64,000 nt of DNA, taken from assembly GCF_010389155.1 (NCBI RefSeq), contig NC_057769.1, forward strand, positions 28,582,735-28,646,734, given 5' to 3'. Positions 12,281 to 24,110 of this stretch are shown here, in pieces; the stretch's first letter is position 1; the number at the start of each line of letters is the position of its first letter. This DNA comes from Erigeron canadensis (lineage: Eukaryota; Streptophyta; Magnoliopsida; Asterales; Asteraceae). Position numbers and translations under genes: made by a program. The notes under the pieces were generated by a model. It did not search any database. It was not told the origin of the DNA and saw only the letters and a list, made by a program, of their open reading frames with translations.

Positions 12281-12448
12281 CTATTTGCCCGTATAATGTT
12301 TCTGTTTCCCCGTGACGATTCACCCTTTAAAAGTTCGATCGTTTTCATTTTCATTCATTCAAACCACCCTTTAAAAGTTCGATCGTTTTCTGTCACTCAT
12401 TCAAACTCATTCATTTTCATTCAAACTCATTCAAACCCTTCATTTTAG

Positions 12449-15400
12449 ATGGATTGCTTGGAGGAAATTTTCTTAAATCCAAATGCGCCGGAAGGTGTAA
12501 ATGACGAGTTTGTGTACGAAGAGCCCGATGACGTATTTGAATCCTCAGATGTCCGTGCTGAATTTGATTACGATCACGATGTTTTTTATACCAAGGAGGT
12601 ATGTATATAATCCAACCTTTTCATTTTTTGTGTTGTTATTTTGTGAGTAATTGTATTTTGTTATTATTCATTAGATTTGTTGCTATAAAAGTATGTAAGA
12701 AAACTAATTATTAAAACTACGGATAAAAAATTGTTTATAAAAACATATTAAAAAATGTACGTAAAAATGTAGATTAACAAAAGCTATTGAAAAATTGTTA
12801 AAAAAAAAGTGTATAAAAAAGTGTATTATAAAAAAGTGTATAAAAAGTGTATTATAAAAAAGTGTATAAGAAAGTGGATTATAAAAAAGTGTATAAGAAA
12901 GTGGATTATAAAAAAGTATATAAAATAGTGTATTAAAAAAAATGTATTATAAAAAAGTGCATATAAAATCTAATTATAAAAAAGTATATAAAAAAGTAAA
13001 ATTAAAAGTGTATAAAAAGTGTATTAAAAAAAAGTGTATAAAATATTTCAGGTGTTTGAAACACACATAGATTTGGTAGACTGGGCTCAAAGAACGGCAA
13101 AGGAGCTTGGTTATGTGTTAGTAACACGAAGATCAAATGCCACAAAAGGCGGAGAAGTTAAAAAGGTGGTCCTTATTTGCAACCGTGGTGGAAAAAAAGA
13201 TAAGCGGTCAACCGGGGCACCCAAAGGGAGTACCAAAATTGACTGTCCATTCAAATTGGTAGGCCGTCTGACAAAGGACCATAGTTGGTGGGTTGAAGTT
13301 ATAGATCACCGACATAACCATCCATCAGCTCGTAATTTGGAAGGTATTGCGTACGCAAGACGACTAACCGATGTTCAAAAAGAATTTGTGGACGAAAAGG
13401 CGCTGCTAGGTTTTGGGCCAAATAGCATAAGGGACCAATTGAAGGATGCATTTCCCGGCATCTTGACCCGTTCACAAGACATTTCTAACTACCTGCGGCA
13501 ACACCGGCTAAAGCACGCCCAACAACGAGGGGAAACTCGAATGCAGGTGAAATAAGAAACATACCTGCATGTGGATCGTATAACTATATGTTTATTTTTT
13601 AAAAAAATACGACTTCCTTATACTTTGGTTGTTTACCCGTTGCAGATCGTGCTCCAATTACTATCTGACCATCAGTACACGTATCAGTACACGACGGATA
13701 GCAAAACCGGATGTTTGACCAATCTCTTTTTCGTACATCCTACATCACTTGACATATGGCGTGCATTTCCTTGGATCATTGAAATAGACGCCACGTATAA
13801 AACCAACGTTTACAACATGCCGCTTGTTGAGATTGTGGGTGTCACTCCAACTGGCAAGACATTCAGCATTGCGCACGCACTTATTGAAAATGAGCAACAT
13901 GCGGCATACACATGGGTGTTACAGTGCTTGAGGTCGACGCTCGAAGAAGGGTTCGTCGTGCGTGTGGCACTCACTGATCGGGATCTGGCCCTCATGAAAG
14001 GGGTTAAGGATGTGATTCCGGAAACGAAGCTGATACTGTGTAGAATACACATTTGGAGGAATATTGAGTTACATGCCAACCCATCGTTTGGGTCAAAAAA
14101 AGATTATGGTTCGTTTAGACACCGGTGGGATAAACTCGTAAAGTCAATCACGGTTAAAGAATACGCAGAGAATGAGCAGCGGCTAAAAGTATTCTTGGCA
14201 GATAAACCAAGTATATACATCCCGTCCCCATACTGTTTTATGATAACGCTTACGATGTAACCATGTAGCTAAATCACTTTTTATTTTCCTGCAGATCTTT
14301 ATAAGTATCTACAAATACAGTGGCTTGCCTCGTACAAGGAGTTATTTGTGTCATGTTGGGTCGACCAACACCGCAACTATCGTAACTACACTACCAACAG
14401 GGTTGAGAGCGAGCATTCTTTGCTGAAGTCAGTTATGCATCAAAAGCGGCTTACGTTCCACAGAATCGTTGAATATGTTAACTCTGTTGTCAGCGGGCAA
14501 TACACCGAAATAAAGGGGTCACTGGAACATTGCAGGCAGTACAATCAAAATAAACACAACTATCCCTGTTTAAAGGATTTGCTCGGGAAAGCCTCCCATG
14601 TAGCCTTGCAAATTATGGTTGACGAAATTGATCGATTGAAAAATACACTAAAAGGGGACGTGTCAAAGTGCGGGTGTACAGTATGGGCTAGCTGTGGCTT
14701 GCCATGTAGTTGTCGACTTCTAACATACATGCAGGAACGTAAGTACAGTTCATTCAAATACAAATGGTCCATTTTACTTAAAAATACTTAATGTAATATT
14801 TTTATTCCTGCAGGAAGGCGTGTTCAAGAATATGAGATAGATGCATTTTGGTGCAGGCTCGATATAAACCCGTCCACCTGCCTGCCTGGAAATGTGAAGA
14901 AAGACTCGGATGATGACGAGCCTGTTGAGGACTTTTGTGGCGAGGTTACTACTGCCTTGGAACGACAACCCATAAAACAAAGGAAAAGCTTGATGTCAAA
15001 AATAAAGGACCTCATCTATCCGGGTCGGTCCAAAATCAAGGATCTGGAGGTCCAAAAGAAAACACGTGGTAGACCTGTTGGGTCAAAGAAAAAGGTATAT
15101 TATTATAGTCTAGCAAATTATTAATTGTTAAATACTATACGGGTATACATCTAACTTAATTATTCATTCATTCATTGCAGATGCCAGACTTGAACGTATC
15201 ACCTCCGATGCCACCACCACCAAAGATGAAAAAGTCGAGGTCCATGCACGTGACAACACCTAAGTATCCGGATACCGCACCAGACTCAGGCTCATGCTAC
15301 AGAGACTTTCAGGCGGCGAGACACAGTGACCATGTGCCCACGCAGTCACGTTTCGCGGAGCCTGATACCGAATTACAGGAGGACACCCGTGGATATATTG

Positions 15401-16421
15401 ATGAGTTGATCCGATCGTCACAATTTTCAGCAGCAGGGCCGAGTAATGAGCCTACAACCGAACCCTCATTCTTAGATCAGTTGTTCGGCGCAGCCGAACC
15501 CGCGTACTATCCTGTGCCACCAACAGCACCAACAGGCGTAATGGATCAGTTATTTAGTGCCGATACTTATTTTCCTGCAGGTCCTAGCACTCCGATGCCA
15601 GCTGCACCATCATCGTACTTTGATTTTTTCACTACGCCCACACAACCTTCGATGCCACCAGCACCATCACCTCCGATGCCACCAGCACCAGCACCATCAC
15701 CAATATCTCCCATATCAGCTGAGCAGCAATTGGCTGCTCTACCAGTACCACCACCTAACACTCGCCCACTGCAGACGACGGGTATAAAGGGTTACCTTGA
15801 TGACATACCGAATGTATTTAGACCATACGTCAAGGGGATTATTAATGTCAGTGGTGATGGCAACTGTGGATTCCGGGCACTTGCTGTTGCATTGGGGTAC
15901 GATGAAACGAAGGTTACGAGTGGATCCGACTACATATGTTGGCCGAGTATGAAAACAACAAACAATTCTACGATGAACTAACAAGATGGGGACAGGTTGA
16001 AGCGAGGTTTTTTGAGGGGTTATCAAGGTCTTATGTAGGGGTGTTTAGACCAATTGGCTACTGGATGCACATGACTATGGGGGCCATGTTGTTGTCCAAC
16101 AGGATGGGTATAGTAATTAACTGTTTATCTACTGCCGCCAGTTGGACTTCGTTCCCATTTACCTATGGTCCTGATGACATGCCTAGGACAGAGCCCATAT
16201 CAATAGCATTGGTACATGGTCACGGTCACTATATCATGGTGCAGTTGGAAGGTGATTACCCGATGGCCCCGGAGATCGCATATTGGGTACAGGATCGTGT
16301 AAGGCCTCCCGTGAGCAAATGGAAAGATTTGTACCGACACCGCCAGTTAGCCTACAATAGATATATAGATGCAACAAAACCTCCTCCCATCTATATGGGA
16401 ACAGTGGACTCATCTGATTAG
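12449..16421 (+). CDS. MULE transposase: FAR1-like + MULE + SWIM + OTU protease domain
   Basis: Six exons join in phase: 12449-12598, 13052-13546, 13646-14210, 14295-14738, 14814-15094 and 15181 onward, all GT-AG. Exon 2 holds a FAR1-like DNA-binding region (WAQRTAKELGYVLVTRRS to the HRHNHPS end). Exon 3 holds the MULE catalytic region, with FPWIIEIDATYKTN and ALTDRDLALMKGV contributing acidic residues. Exon 4 ends with a Cys-rich SWIM-like finger (CGCTVWASCGLPCSC). Exon 5 is basic. Exon 6 is Pro-rich and leads to an OTU cysteine-protease signature (SGDGNCGFRAL). The OTU part breaks near 15930-15938: the frame shifts and continues as MLAEYENNKQFYDELTRWG up to the His region (ALVHGHGHYIMVQL), ending at 16421. 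So a single frameshift probably separates the catalytic Cys and His. Confidence 0.8.
12785..13045. repeat. Purine-rich tandem repeat in intron 1 of the MULE transposase gene
   Basis: About a dozen imperfect copies of AAAAAAGTGTATA/TATT-type units of about 20-24 bp occupy most of intron 1. A pyrimidine-rich counterpart lies upstream of the companion gene at about 18340-18600. Confidence 0.7.
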
Positions 16422-16710
16422 GATTGTAATAAAGTTTTTTGTTTTTTGTTATGCCCGTTTTTTTTTTATTAAAGAAAACTTGGGGTGTTACTTCGTAACT
16501 TTATCATCTTTTTACTTGCTATATTCATTTTAATAATATAATAATACTACGAAATTTGGGGTGTTACATTTTTGCAAACCGGATAGTCCACCATCATTAT
16601 AAACAAACAGTACACAAATAATAAAAATGTCCATATCAAATACAAATAATAAAAATGTCATAACAAACTGTATTTATAAAAATGTCCATACTTCGTACAA
16701 ATAAAAAAGT

Positions 16711-18297
16711 CTAATCACCGGAACCGTCGTCGTCCTCACCGGCATTATCATCACCCACACCTGGTCCGGATACAGAGCCTGTTCCACTAAAAAATCCACT
16801 CATATCCGACAAGCTACCAATTCCCCTGATGGAGGTCCATAATGCGCCGATGTCCCATCCCATAACTGGCGGGGGTCGAAATACTCATCACCAGGCTGGT
16901 TCAAGTCAACATAGTAGCCGGAAGGTTGGGATCCAGAGGGGCCAGAATAGGATCCAGACGGGCCGGAGGAGGATCCAGACGGGACAGAATACGATCCAGA
17001 TTGGCCTTCCGGAGGTCCATAATGTGGTGCGGCAACTCAACAGGGAAATCTGGGATCCGAAACCCCTGAGAATCCTCCCTAGTCCACGCTGATGTCCCGA
17101 TCGCGATCCAAACGCTTCCGGGAACAACTGGGTTGGAGGTGTCGGTGCAGGATCCTGTGAATGTCTCACCTGCGCAGCTTCCAGACGGGACTGCATATAA
17201 ATAGTAAGGTAAGTTTAATAAATGGAGCAGTAATTATAAGTAATTTGTTATGTATATACCGCAACTTCCGGAGGTTGTAGTCTGTGGGTTGCCGCCCAAG
17301 TCGACTCCTACGTAGGCGGTGGCCCCTCCTTCTTTTCGTTATGGTGCTTGGCCTGCAAACAAGTCAAATAATTAGCATAAAAAAAACACAAGAATTGTAT
17401 ACTTTTGTTAAAACCAAACGTACCAACGCCCAATCGTGGGCAAGAGAAATAGATCGCCGACCCTGAGTCCCCACCGCCTGTTTGGACCGGTTTGTCTTGT
17501 TTGTCTCGGCCCGCTTGACCCGGTCATCCCTCGTATAGAAACGCAATAGTTTTCCCCACTCTTCCGGGTCCATACCAGCTGGCGGTGCTGTCTTCAGGGT
17601 ATCTGTTGCGCCTACACCCCCCCGTGCTGTAAAATGCTAAGATTTGAATTTTGACTTTCTCTGCCTATATATGCTAGCTGCATCAGCACGGAAAGCCTGT
17701 TTTGCTGCCTTCCGGGTGGGGTCGTCCTCATCAAGCTCTAAGTACTGGTCCATCGCAATCCAGCGCTACATTGTTTACAAATACAAGTTAGCATTTTCGG
17801 GGTTATCATTGTAAAACATATTAAGTAAAAAAATATAAAAAGAAACATATTCTAACCTGTATTTCCTCCAAGATATTGTCCCTCAGAGACTCAGGCACAT
17901 CGTCCCATGACTCGTAGTACTAGGGGACATCTCCGATCAATGAGCCTAACAAAGATTTGTACATAGCCCCGTAGTCCCCGATCGACTGAAAGGTCTTTGA
18001 TTTGTAATCGAAGTACATGGGTAACGGGCCTCCATTTCTCTTGAAGGCAGCCTCAAGGTTTAGATGTTTGGCTGCCCCTCTTGGTGGTGGTGGTGTTTTC
18101 TTCGACCCTATAAAACCAATAAGTAACAATAACATAAATAAGTTACTTTAAACGATAAGAATACAACTATTTCAATGCATAACTAAATTTAATGTAAAGT
18201 CAATTTTCTTACCGCTGTTTTTGCAGCCTGTTATTTTCTTCCACCACGATCGGTGCGGATCGTTTCCATCGCCGTCGCCGCCGTGAGCTCCTAGCAT
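16711..18297 (-). pseudogene. Degenerate companion ORF of the MULE (plant transposon-associated protein type)
   Basis: Convergent to the transposase gene. Read on the minus strand, the exons are approximately 18213-18297 (start MLGAHGGDGDGNDPHRSWW), one starting near 18113 with KTPPPPRGAAKHLNLEAAF, and then WDDVPESLRDNILEEIQ, RADAASIYRQRKSKFKS, MDPEEWGKLLRFYTRDDRV and ETNKTNRSKQAVGTQGRRS. The last two resemble the TNP/transposase_24-like proteins often found in plant transposons. Three in-frame TAG codons interrupt it (17920-17922, 17637-17639, 17308-17310). The Gly/Ser-rich C-terminal part (SGSYSGPSGSQPSGYYVDLN, then an acidic tail ending at 16711) needs at least one further frame change. 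The exon set beyond 17300 is uncertain. Confidence 0.6.
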
Positions 18298-19177
18298 TTT
18301 TCTTATATCTACATAAATAATACACGTATTAAATACTTTTTATATCAACTTTTTTAACTACTTTTTTTTAACTTAATTTTTTATATGACTTTTGTACTAC
18401 TACTTTTTCAATATATGTTTTAATATCTTTTATACTTATGTTTTAATACCTCTTTATTTATACATTTTTATATTTTCTAATACAAACATTTTCTAGTACA
18501 AACTTTTATAAACTTTTTTTAAATATATTTTTATATACTATGTAATACACTTTTTTTACATTTTATATTTTTTACACTTTTTTACAAACATTTTTACATA
18601 ACAAAAACAAGAACAACAACAAGAACACAAGAACAACAATACATTAAATCTATGGGCGTATACAATACGTTAAATCTATGGGCATATAAGATCGATCCTA
18701 ATACATCTATGCATAACAAAAATAACATCAAACTAATACATATACTATATAGCAAATTAATAGATACAAAATAAAAATAAAAAATAAAAACTTACTTCAA
18801 CGTTGGGTTTACGAAAGGGGTAACGACGGGTCGCTCCTAAAGCCTCACCGGAATATCTTGGCCGGAAAATATGGGGGAGAGGGGGGTTGGATCGGTTGGA
18901 ATGGAGAAGAGAAAGGGAGAAGGGAATGAATAAGGGGATGAATCGGTTTTAATATTTTCGAGACACCCCTTTAGGAGCGACTGTCGCTCCTAAAGAGTGG
19001 TTGACGGGTCAACGGTTCCAACGGGTATATGCATAGGTATCCGCAAGCAATAAATGGGTCGACCCTTGTCGCTCCTAAAGAGGGGTAGTCGGGTTACCGA
19101 ACATTCTGTGGTGGGGGTATGTGGCCTGTTATTTATTCCCCAAACAAACAAGTCAGTACACCCATGTCATGTCAGTT

Positions 19178-19192
19178 ACTTTTATATATAGA
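19178..19192 (+). promoter_or_regulatory. Probable TATA box of the RNase III-like gene
   Basis: TTTTATATATAG lies about 110 bp upstream of the ATG at 19300, and only about 55 bp right of the MULE end at 19128. Any cis-elements further upstream are now on the far side of the 7-kb MULE. Confidence 0.5.
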
Positions 19193-19299
19193 TTGATCAT
19201 ATATTACGTTGTCAAATTAAGTATTTGTTTTGGAAACTGAGAGTAAAGTAAAAACGGGTCGTTTCAATTAAGGATCTTTGAAAAGAAAAGAAAAGAAAG

Positions 19300-22067
19300 A
19301 TGCGGTCACCGGGTTGTAGTTCATCATCACCACCGGAAAAGATTATATATGCGTACGGTGTGGAGATGATCGGAAAAGATGAATCGTCGGCAGATGAAGG
19401 ATGCATGATGGAAGATTCGGTGAGAGCAATAGAAGGAATACTGAAGTATAAATTTGTAAAAAAAGAATTATTAGAACAAGCCCTGACGCATTCTTCTTCT
19501 TCTTCTTCTTCTTCTTCTTCTTCAAGTAGTAGTTACGAAAGGCTTGAGTTTATGGGGGATGCTGCCCTTGGTCTCGCTATTTCCAACATGTTTTACTTGA
19601 CTTACCCGGATGTTGACCCTGGTCAACTCTCCCTCCTTCGTGCTGCCAATCTTAGCACCGAGAAACTCGCACGTGTTGCTGTTAAACATCACTTTTTTAA
19701 GTACATCAAACATAATGCACCTCATGTTCTCAATCATATGGTATGTACATAGCCAATTGGACTGTGGTGTCTTGAATGCTAACTACTGACTCGCTGTTCA
19801 AGAAACAAAATATAGATATAGATGATAGTTTTTGTATCACAAATTGATTTTGAAATTGGTAGTTGTTGTTATTATAGGTATGGGATTTTGTCAAAGTGGT
19901 TAGAGAAGAAAAAGACAAGATGGTGGTGCACGGTGGGCAAATGAAAGCGCCCAAAGTACTTGCCGATGTCGTTGAATCAATCGCTGGAGCGATATACGAA
20001 GATTGCGGATGGGACTTGAATTACATGTGGAAGGTGCGTCCAATTTCTTTAGAGCTTTTGTTGATGAACATATATTTGAATAATAAATATTGAATGTGTA
20101 TGATATAGTCGTACACATTGTGAGACATTTGGAATGGTGGGAAATCTGTTTATTAGAAATATGACATTTGGAATTATTGCAACATCTGGATAGAGTTGAA
20201 GCAGATCTTCTAATTAAAAAAAGGAGAGTTAAATAACTATTAAATCAATCATATATAAATTTATACATAACAAAAGATTAAATAAACCTTTAAAATCAAA
20301 GGAAAACATATTTCTATCAAGCTCATTGGCAATGGATTTACCGATAGATAGATCATCTCCTACCAGTAAAACAGAGCTTTTGCTGCTTGTAAAGACGTAT
20401 TTTCCATCAAGACAAAAATTAGGTAAAAGGAATGTATCGGAAATTATTTGAATATTGCATTTGCACGGCTTAGTCGTGAACTGAATTAGTGATAGATGTG
20501 TTGATGTTATTGGTTTGTGTTTTTTTTTATATATATTTATGCGTTTTAGGTAATGAGAGAGTTACTTGAACCGTTAGTGATGTTAAGAGTCCTGGAGAAA
20601 CAACCACAACCTATTACAATGCTCTTTGAGTTGTGTAACAAGGATGGGAAGCAAGTTGAAATAAAACACGAGAAGAACGGTAAGAAGATATGTTTAAAGG
20701 GAAGTGTTTTGTTGTAATACATTTGTCTATTTTAAAGACATCAGTGATGCATTAAGTAGCATGCCTTCAGGAACTGTGCTGTTTGGGTACCAGTTGAAAT
20801 ACGAGTAGTTTTTAGCTGTACAAATATGATGCCATTGCCATTTAGAAATCAAATGCAGATTGGATGGTTTTTCCGTAAAGGAGAGGTAAACCAGAATCTA
20901 CAAATAGTAAAGTGACCTAATGATTAGTTTGGGATTCACCAGCAGAAATTGTTGTATTGATATAGGCATCATATGCTGGTGTTTTAACTTTAGCATGGTT
21001 CTCGCAAAGCAAACCCTGATTTCCAATATAATTGGTGCTTTTATATGAGTTTTATATATGAATTAGTTGAAAATATGTCTGCTATAGAGCTTAACGTTTG
21101 CCTTTTTTACAAATGTTAGGTGACAAAATCATCGCCACTGTGTATGTGAATGGAGGGTCTGTTGCCTCTGCCTCTTCAGATAATAAAGTGAATGCAAAAC
21201 TTCATGCTGCCGAGGCCGCACTGTGTATATTAACGCAGCCAAATACCAACGAACATATTTATGGTGATTATAATGAAGACACTGATGAGATTGAAGGCGC
21301 CAAGCAAAAAATATATGAACTTTGCAACAAAAGAAAGTGGCCAAAGCCGAGTTACAGGTATTGTCCGATGTTCTATGACATGAAATCTTTTAACTCTAGC
21401 AATTTTGTCTTTGGTGATCATTTATTATGCCGCGTTTTTGTTGCTTACTTGTTTTTTCTATTAAGATACAAGGAAAAAAAAAGGTTCCTGGAATCTGCAT
21501 CTTTAAAAGTGTTTGCACTTTGCAATTGCTTATAAGGTTTTGCATATGTTATTGATGGGATCATCTTTTAAGAATGTAAACATTAGAACATGCTACAAGC
21601 CAGTACATGTTTAGTCAAAAACTTTCGATGTGAATCTAACAAATGTTCAGAGTTAAATGATTCTTTATTAATGGGTTTTGTATGAATCATTATTGGATTG
21701 GTCAACTACTTTAATGCAAAAGCGCATGTAGTCATGATGTTGCCTGGACTATAATATGTTGAAAGATTGCGCATCTGAATTGTTTACATGGGTGGTTATT
21801 TGGTGGTCTGACATAAAATAGTTATAAATCCCATCACTACCATCAATTACATGCTTGCAAATACATTAATCACACTGTTTTGGTTTCTCTTTCAGGGTTG
21901 AACAAGAGGGTCCTGCGCATGCTAGATTATACATATCATCTGTGCAAGTTCATGCTTCCGATGGTGAACTTCTAGTGAAGGGTAATAAGAGGTCTAAAGT
22001 AAAAGATGCAGAGAACTCTGCTGCCTCAAAGATGTATTATGGCTTGCAAAAATCTGGATATTCATGA
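19300..22067 (+). CDS. RNase III-like protein with two dsRNA-binding domains (RTL type)
   Basis: dsRNA endonuclease of the plant RNase THREE-LIKE group, which process or cleave structured RNA. Five exons: 19300-19740, 19878-20033, 20550-20679, 21120-21357 and 21896-22067. All are GT-AG and in phase, giving 379 codons (378 aa). One RNase III domain spans about residues 38-190. The signature YERLEFMGDAALG supplies E80, E83 and D87, and LADVVESIAGAIYED supplies D177 and E180, so the metal-binding set is intact. dsRBD1 is about 216-282 (PITMLFELCNKDGKQ onward). dsRBD2 is about 303-376 and ends AASKMYYGLQKSGYS. Just before the signature is a run of 14 serines, mostly TCT codons. There is no helicase or PAZ domain, so it is not a Dicer. 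RTL2/RTL3-like is my best guess; the exact orthologue is open. Confidence 0.9.
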
Positions 22068-22341
22068 GAGTTTTGACTTAAATGAACTAACATGTCTATT
22101 GACATTTTAGCACGCTTGCAGTAACATTAGATACTTTGCTCCTAGTAATTTGCTTGTGAATCTGTAATTTCCCTCTTTTGTTAAGCAGGAGTGATGCACT
22201 TTCTCAATTTGGAGGATATGGATGTCCAAGATGTACAAGGGCTTCAACTAGTGTGGCCCGAAATCTTGAAAGATTAATCGTCATATTCTGCCCATCCACA
22301 TAAATAGCCCATACAACTTGATAACCTTTGGAGTATAAAGA
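22068..22341. other. 3' flank between the RNase III gene and the GT61 fragment
   Basis: Presumed 3' UTR of the RNase III-like gene. No other coding signal is seen. Confidence 0.4.
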
Positions 22342-22925
22342 TTAAGGATCAGTAATTACAGGATCGTTTGGTCTGTATGAACCGATCAATGAGCTCTCCT
22401 CTGTTACAGTTTTGTATTCCAAGTACTTTAACCCCATTTTTGGTGCTGGCTGGCCAAAGTAGGTGTCAGAGGCCCATGTGAGTGAATAAGGCACAACCTG
22501 GATGAGCACCGCCCCCTGAGGTAAGAATTCTCCATTTGTTAGACCTGCACCATGTGCACCAACCATAACCTTGCATGTGTTGACCACTCTTGTGAACTTA
22601 TCCAGATTAAACATATCTTTTATCTCCGTGACGATCACTTGAAACCCTATATGTTCCATCATTCGAACCATTTCGTTTCTACAAATGTTCTTGATATTTT
22701 CCTAGAAATGAGAAGCAAAATCGGCTTCTCAATTTCATTTGCGTTTTTGAGTTTCAGAATGTATGCGTCTCTTAAGAATTGGTTAAAATCTAGCATTGTG
22801 TAGCCTCCTGGAATGGAGTTAGGATTCACAGCCAAGCTGTCATGGAATTTAAGCCCAATTACCGCTCCTGGAAAGCAATGATCACTTGTATTTGAACCTG
22901 TGCTTATCACTTGATAACGTAACAA
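22342..22925 (-). pseudogene. Truncated, frameshifted GT61 glycosyltransferase fragment
   Basis: GT61 enzymes are Golgi transferases that decorate xylan or N-glycans. Two overlapping frames on the minus strand match the C-terminal part of the family. The first (22925 down to about 22660) carries DHCFPGAVIGLKFHDSLAV, IPGGYTMLDFNQFLRDAY and PILLLISRKISRTFV. The second (about 22671 to 22342) carries MMEHIGFQVIVTEIKDMF, VVNTCKVMVGAHGAGLTNGE and LPQGAVLIQVVPY. They are separated by a frameshift in about 22665-22695. The N-terminal half of a normal protein (typically over 400 aa), including the membrane anchor, is missing. No promoter is apparent. The sequence shows a dead fragment; the subfamily (XAT or XYXT) cannot be decided. 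Confidence 0.8.
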
Positions 22926-23735
22926 TTGTATTTACTTAAAAATACAGAAATAGAAAGAAGGCAGTTGGCGGCTTGGTGCAGCTTGATCTATTCGTAGCCA
23001 TATTAGAGGATCTAGTCGATATCTTTATATACTACTCGTAGTACTAATACCCATGCGCGATGCACGTCTTGACTATAAACCTTAGCAATTTTCTTGTATG
23101 ACGAACATATTGTTTTTTGTTTTCTTGTAAAACATCTTTAAAAAACTATAATTAAAATGCGTTTTTTATTTTTCATGTTTTCTTAAAAAACAAATATAGA
23201 AAACAAGGGGTGTTTTTTATACCGTCCCCTAATATTTCCACTTGATGATTAGGCTTGAAAGGAAACTACTTTAACTGCAAGGTGGTAACCCACCTGTGTT
23301 AGATTAAAAAAAGAAGCTTGCAACATTTCATTTACGTTTTAGATTAAAATCCTTGTATCTATATCTAAATATTAAATATGAATGATAATTATAATTATTA
23401 TATTAAGCATATGGAATTTTACGTTTGTTACTATATTTAATTTCACTGAGGCAATATGTCAAACACCTTGTGAGCATGGATTTATAAGTAATTCCAAAAT
23501 AATATCTGATCACTTACAAAACCCATTTTGCAATCATAAAAATCACTTAGAAAACCCATTTTACAATCATAAGAAGTGAGCTATAGCTTATTTCGATAAT
23601 AAAGTCACTTAACAATTAACATACTGGAAGGGTTACTTTCTAAGAAGAAAGTAACGTTGGTGTAAACAAATGGTGTTGTCACTTGTAGAATGATATTGAG
23701 GTTTGGCACTGAATTTGAATAATGATATGTGATGA
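22926..23735. other. Intergenic with a probable Helitron 3' end
   Basis: Near 23030-23075 a GC block (CCCATGCGCGATGCACGTC) preceded by CTACTCGTAGTACTAATA resembles the reversed 3' end of the local Helitron families. Its other end could not be located. Short repeats of AACCCATTTTGCAATCATAA type occur at 23518-23577. No gene is seen. Confidence 0.35.
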
Positions 23736-24110
23736 TGTAGCATCTCCCTAATAGCTTTAGGATAATAATCTCTCTTCTACCCTATGGAGGCTACTAGGCT
23801 CCAGCCCAGAACATGACTTCATCTATGTTAAGTCATGGGCTTGATTTAGGCCCAAGCATGTAAAGCCTATGGCCCAAGTCCTAAAACCCTAGCAACATCT
23901 CTATAAATAGAAGATTAAGGCACCAACCAAAAGGGGACTTCTCTCCCTCACTCTCTCTCTTCCCCTCATTTCTCTTACACACACTCCTTAGCCTACTTCG
24001 GCTTGTGGCGTCACATCTTGTGGTCACCAATTGGGAATCGCCACCCGAAGTAGCAACAATCTAATCTCCCCCATTGCACTTTATAGATTAAGGATTAATC
24101 CCCAGTACTT
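23736..24110 (+). mobile_element. Possible solo LTR
   Basis: A compact promoter-like block starts with TGTAGCATCTCCC and includes TCTATAAATAG (about 23900), then a CT-rich leader (CTCTCTCCCTC type) and a GC-richer tail. This looks like an LTR U3-R-U5. No flanking 5-bp duplication or second copy was found, so it could also be a decayed promoter. Confidence 0.35.

Larger units (their letters stand above)
12095..19128 (+). mobile_element. Complete 7.0-kb MULE with OTU-containing transposase gene
   Basis: Flanked by an 8-bp direct repeat TTATTTAT at 12087-12094 and 19129-19136. The ends are imperfect inverted repeats. The left end reads TAGGCCGACCACCCCATATG, and the right end in reverse reads CAGGCCACATACCCCCACCAC. 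Both go on to a similar CCGACCACCCC / CCGACTACCCC and GGAGCGAC block. Near both ends lie strong palindromes built on GGAGCGACTGTCGCTCC. Inside are two convergent genes: the transposase gene (12449-16421, plus) and a degenerate companion gene (16711-18297, minus). MULEs usually make 9-11-bp duplications, so 8 bp is slightly short; the ninth base may have mutated. Confidence 0.85.

Noticed and set aside
13810..14079. Minus-strand ORF within the MULE transposase exon
   Set aside because: It is the antisense shadow of exon 3, whose plus-strand frame shows the MULE motifs.
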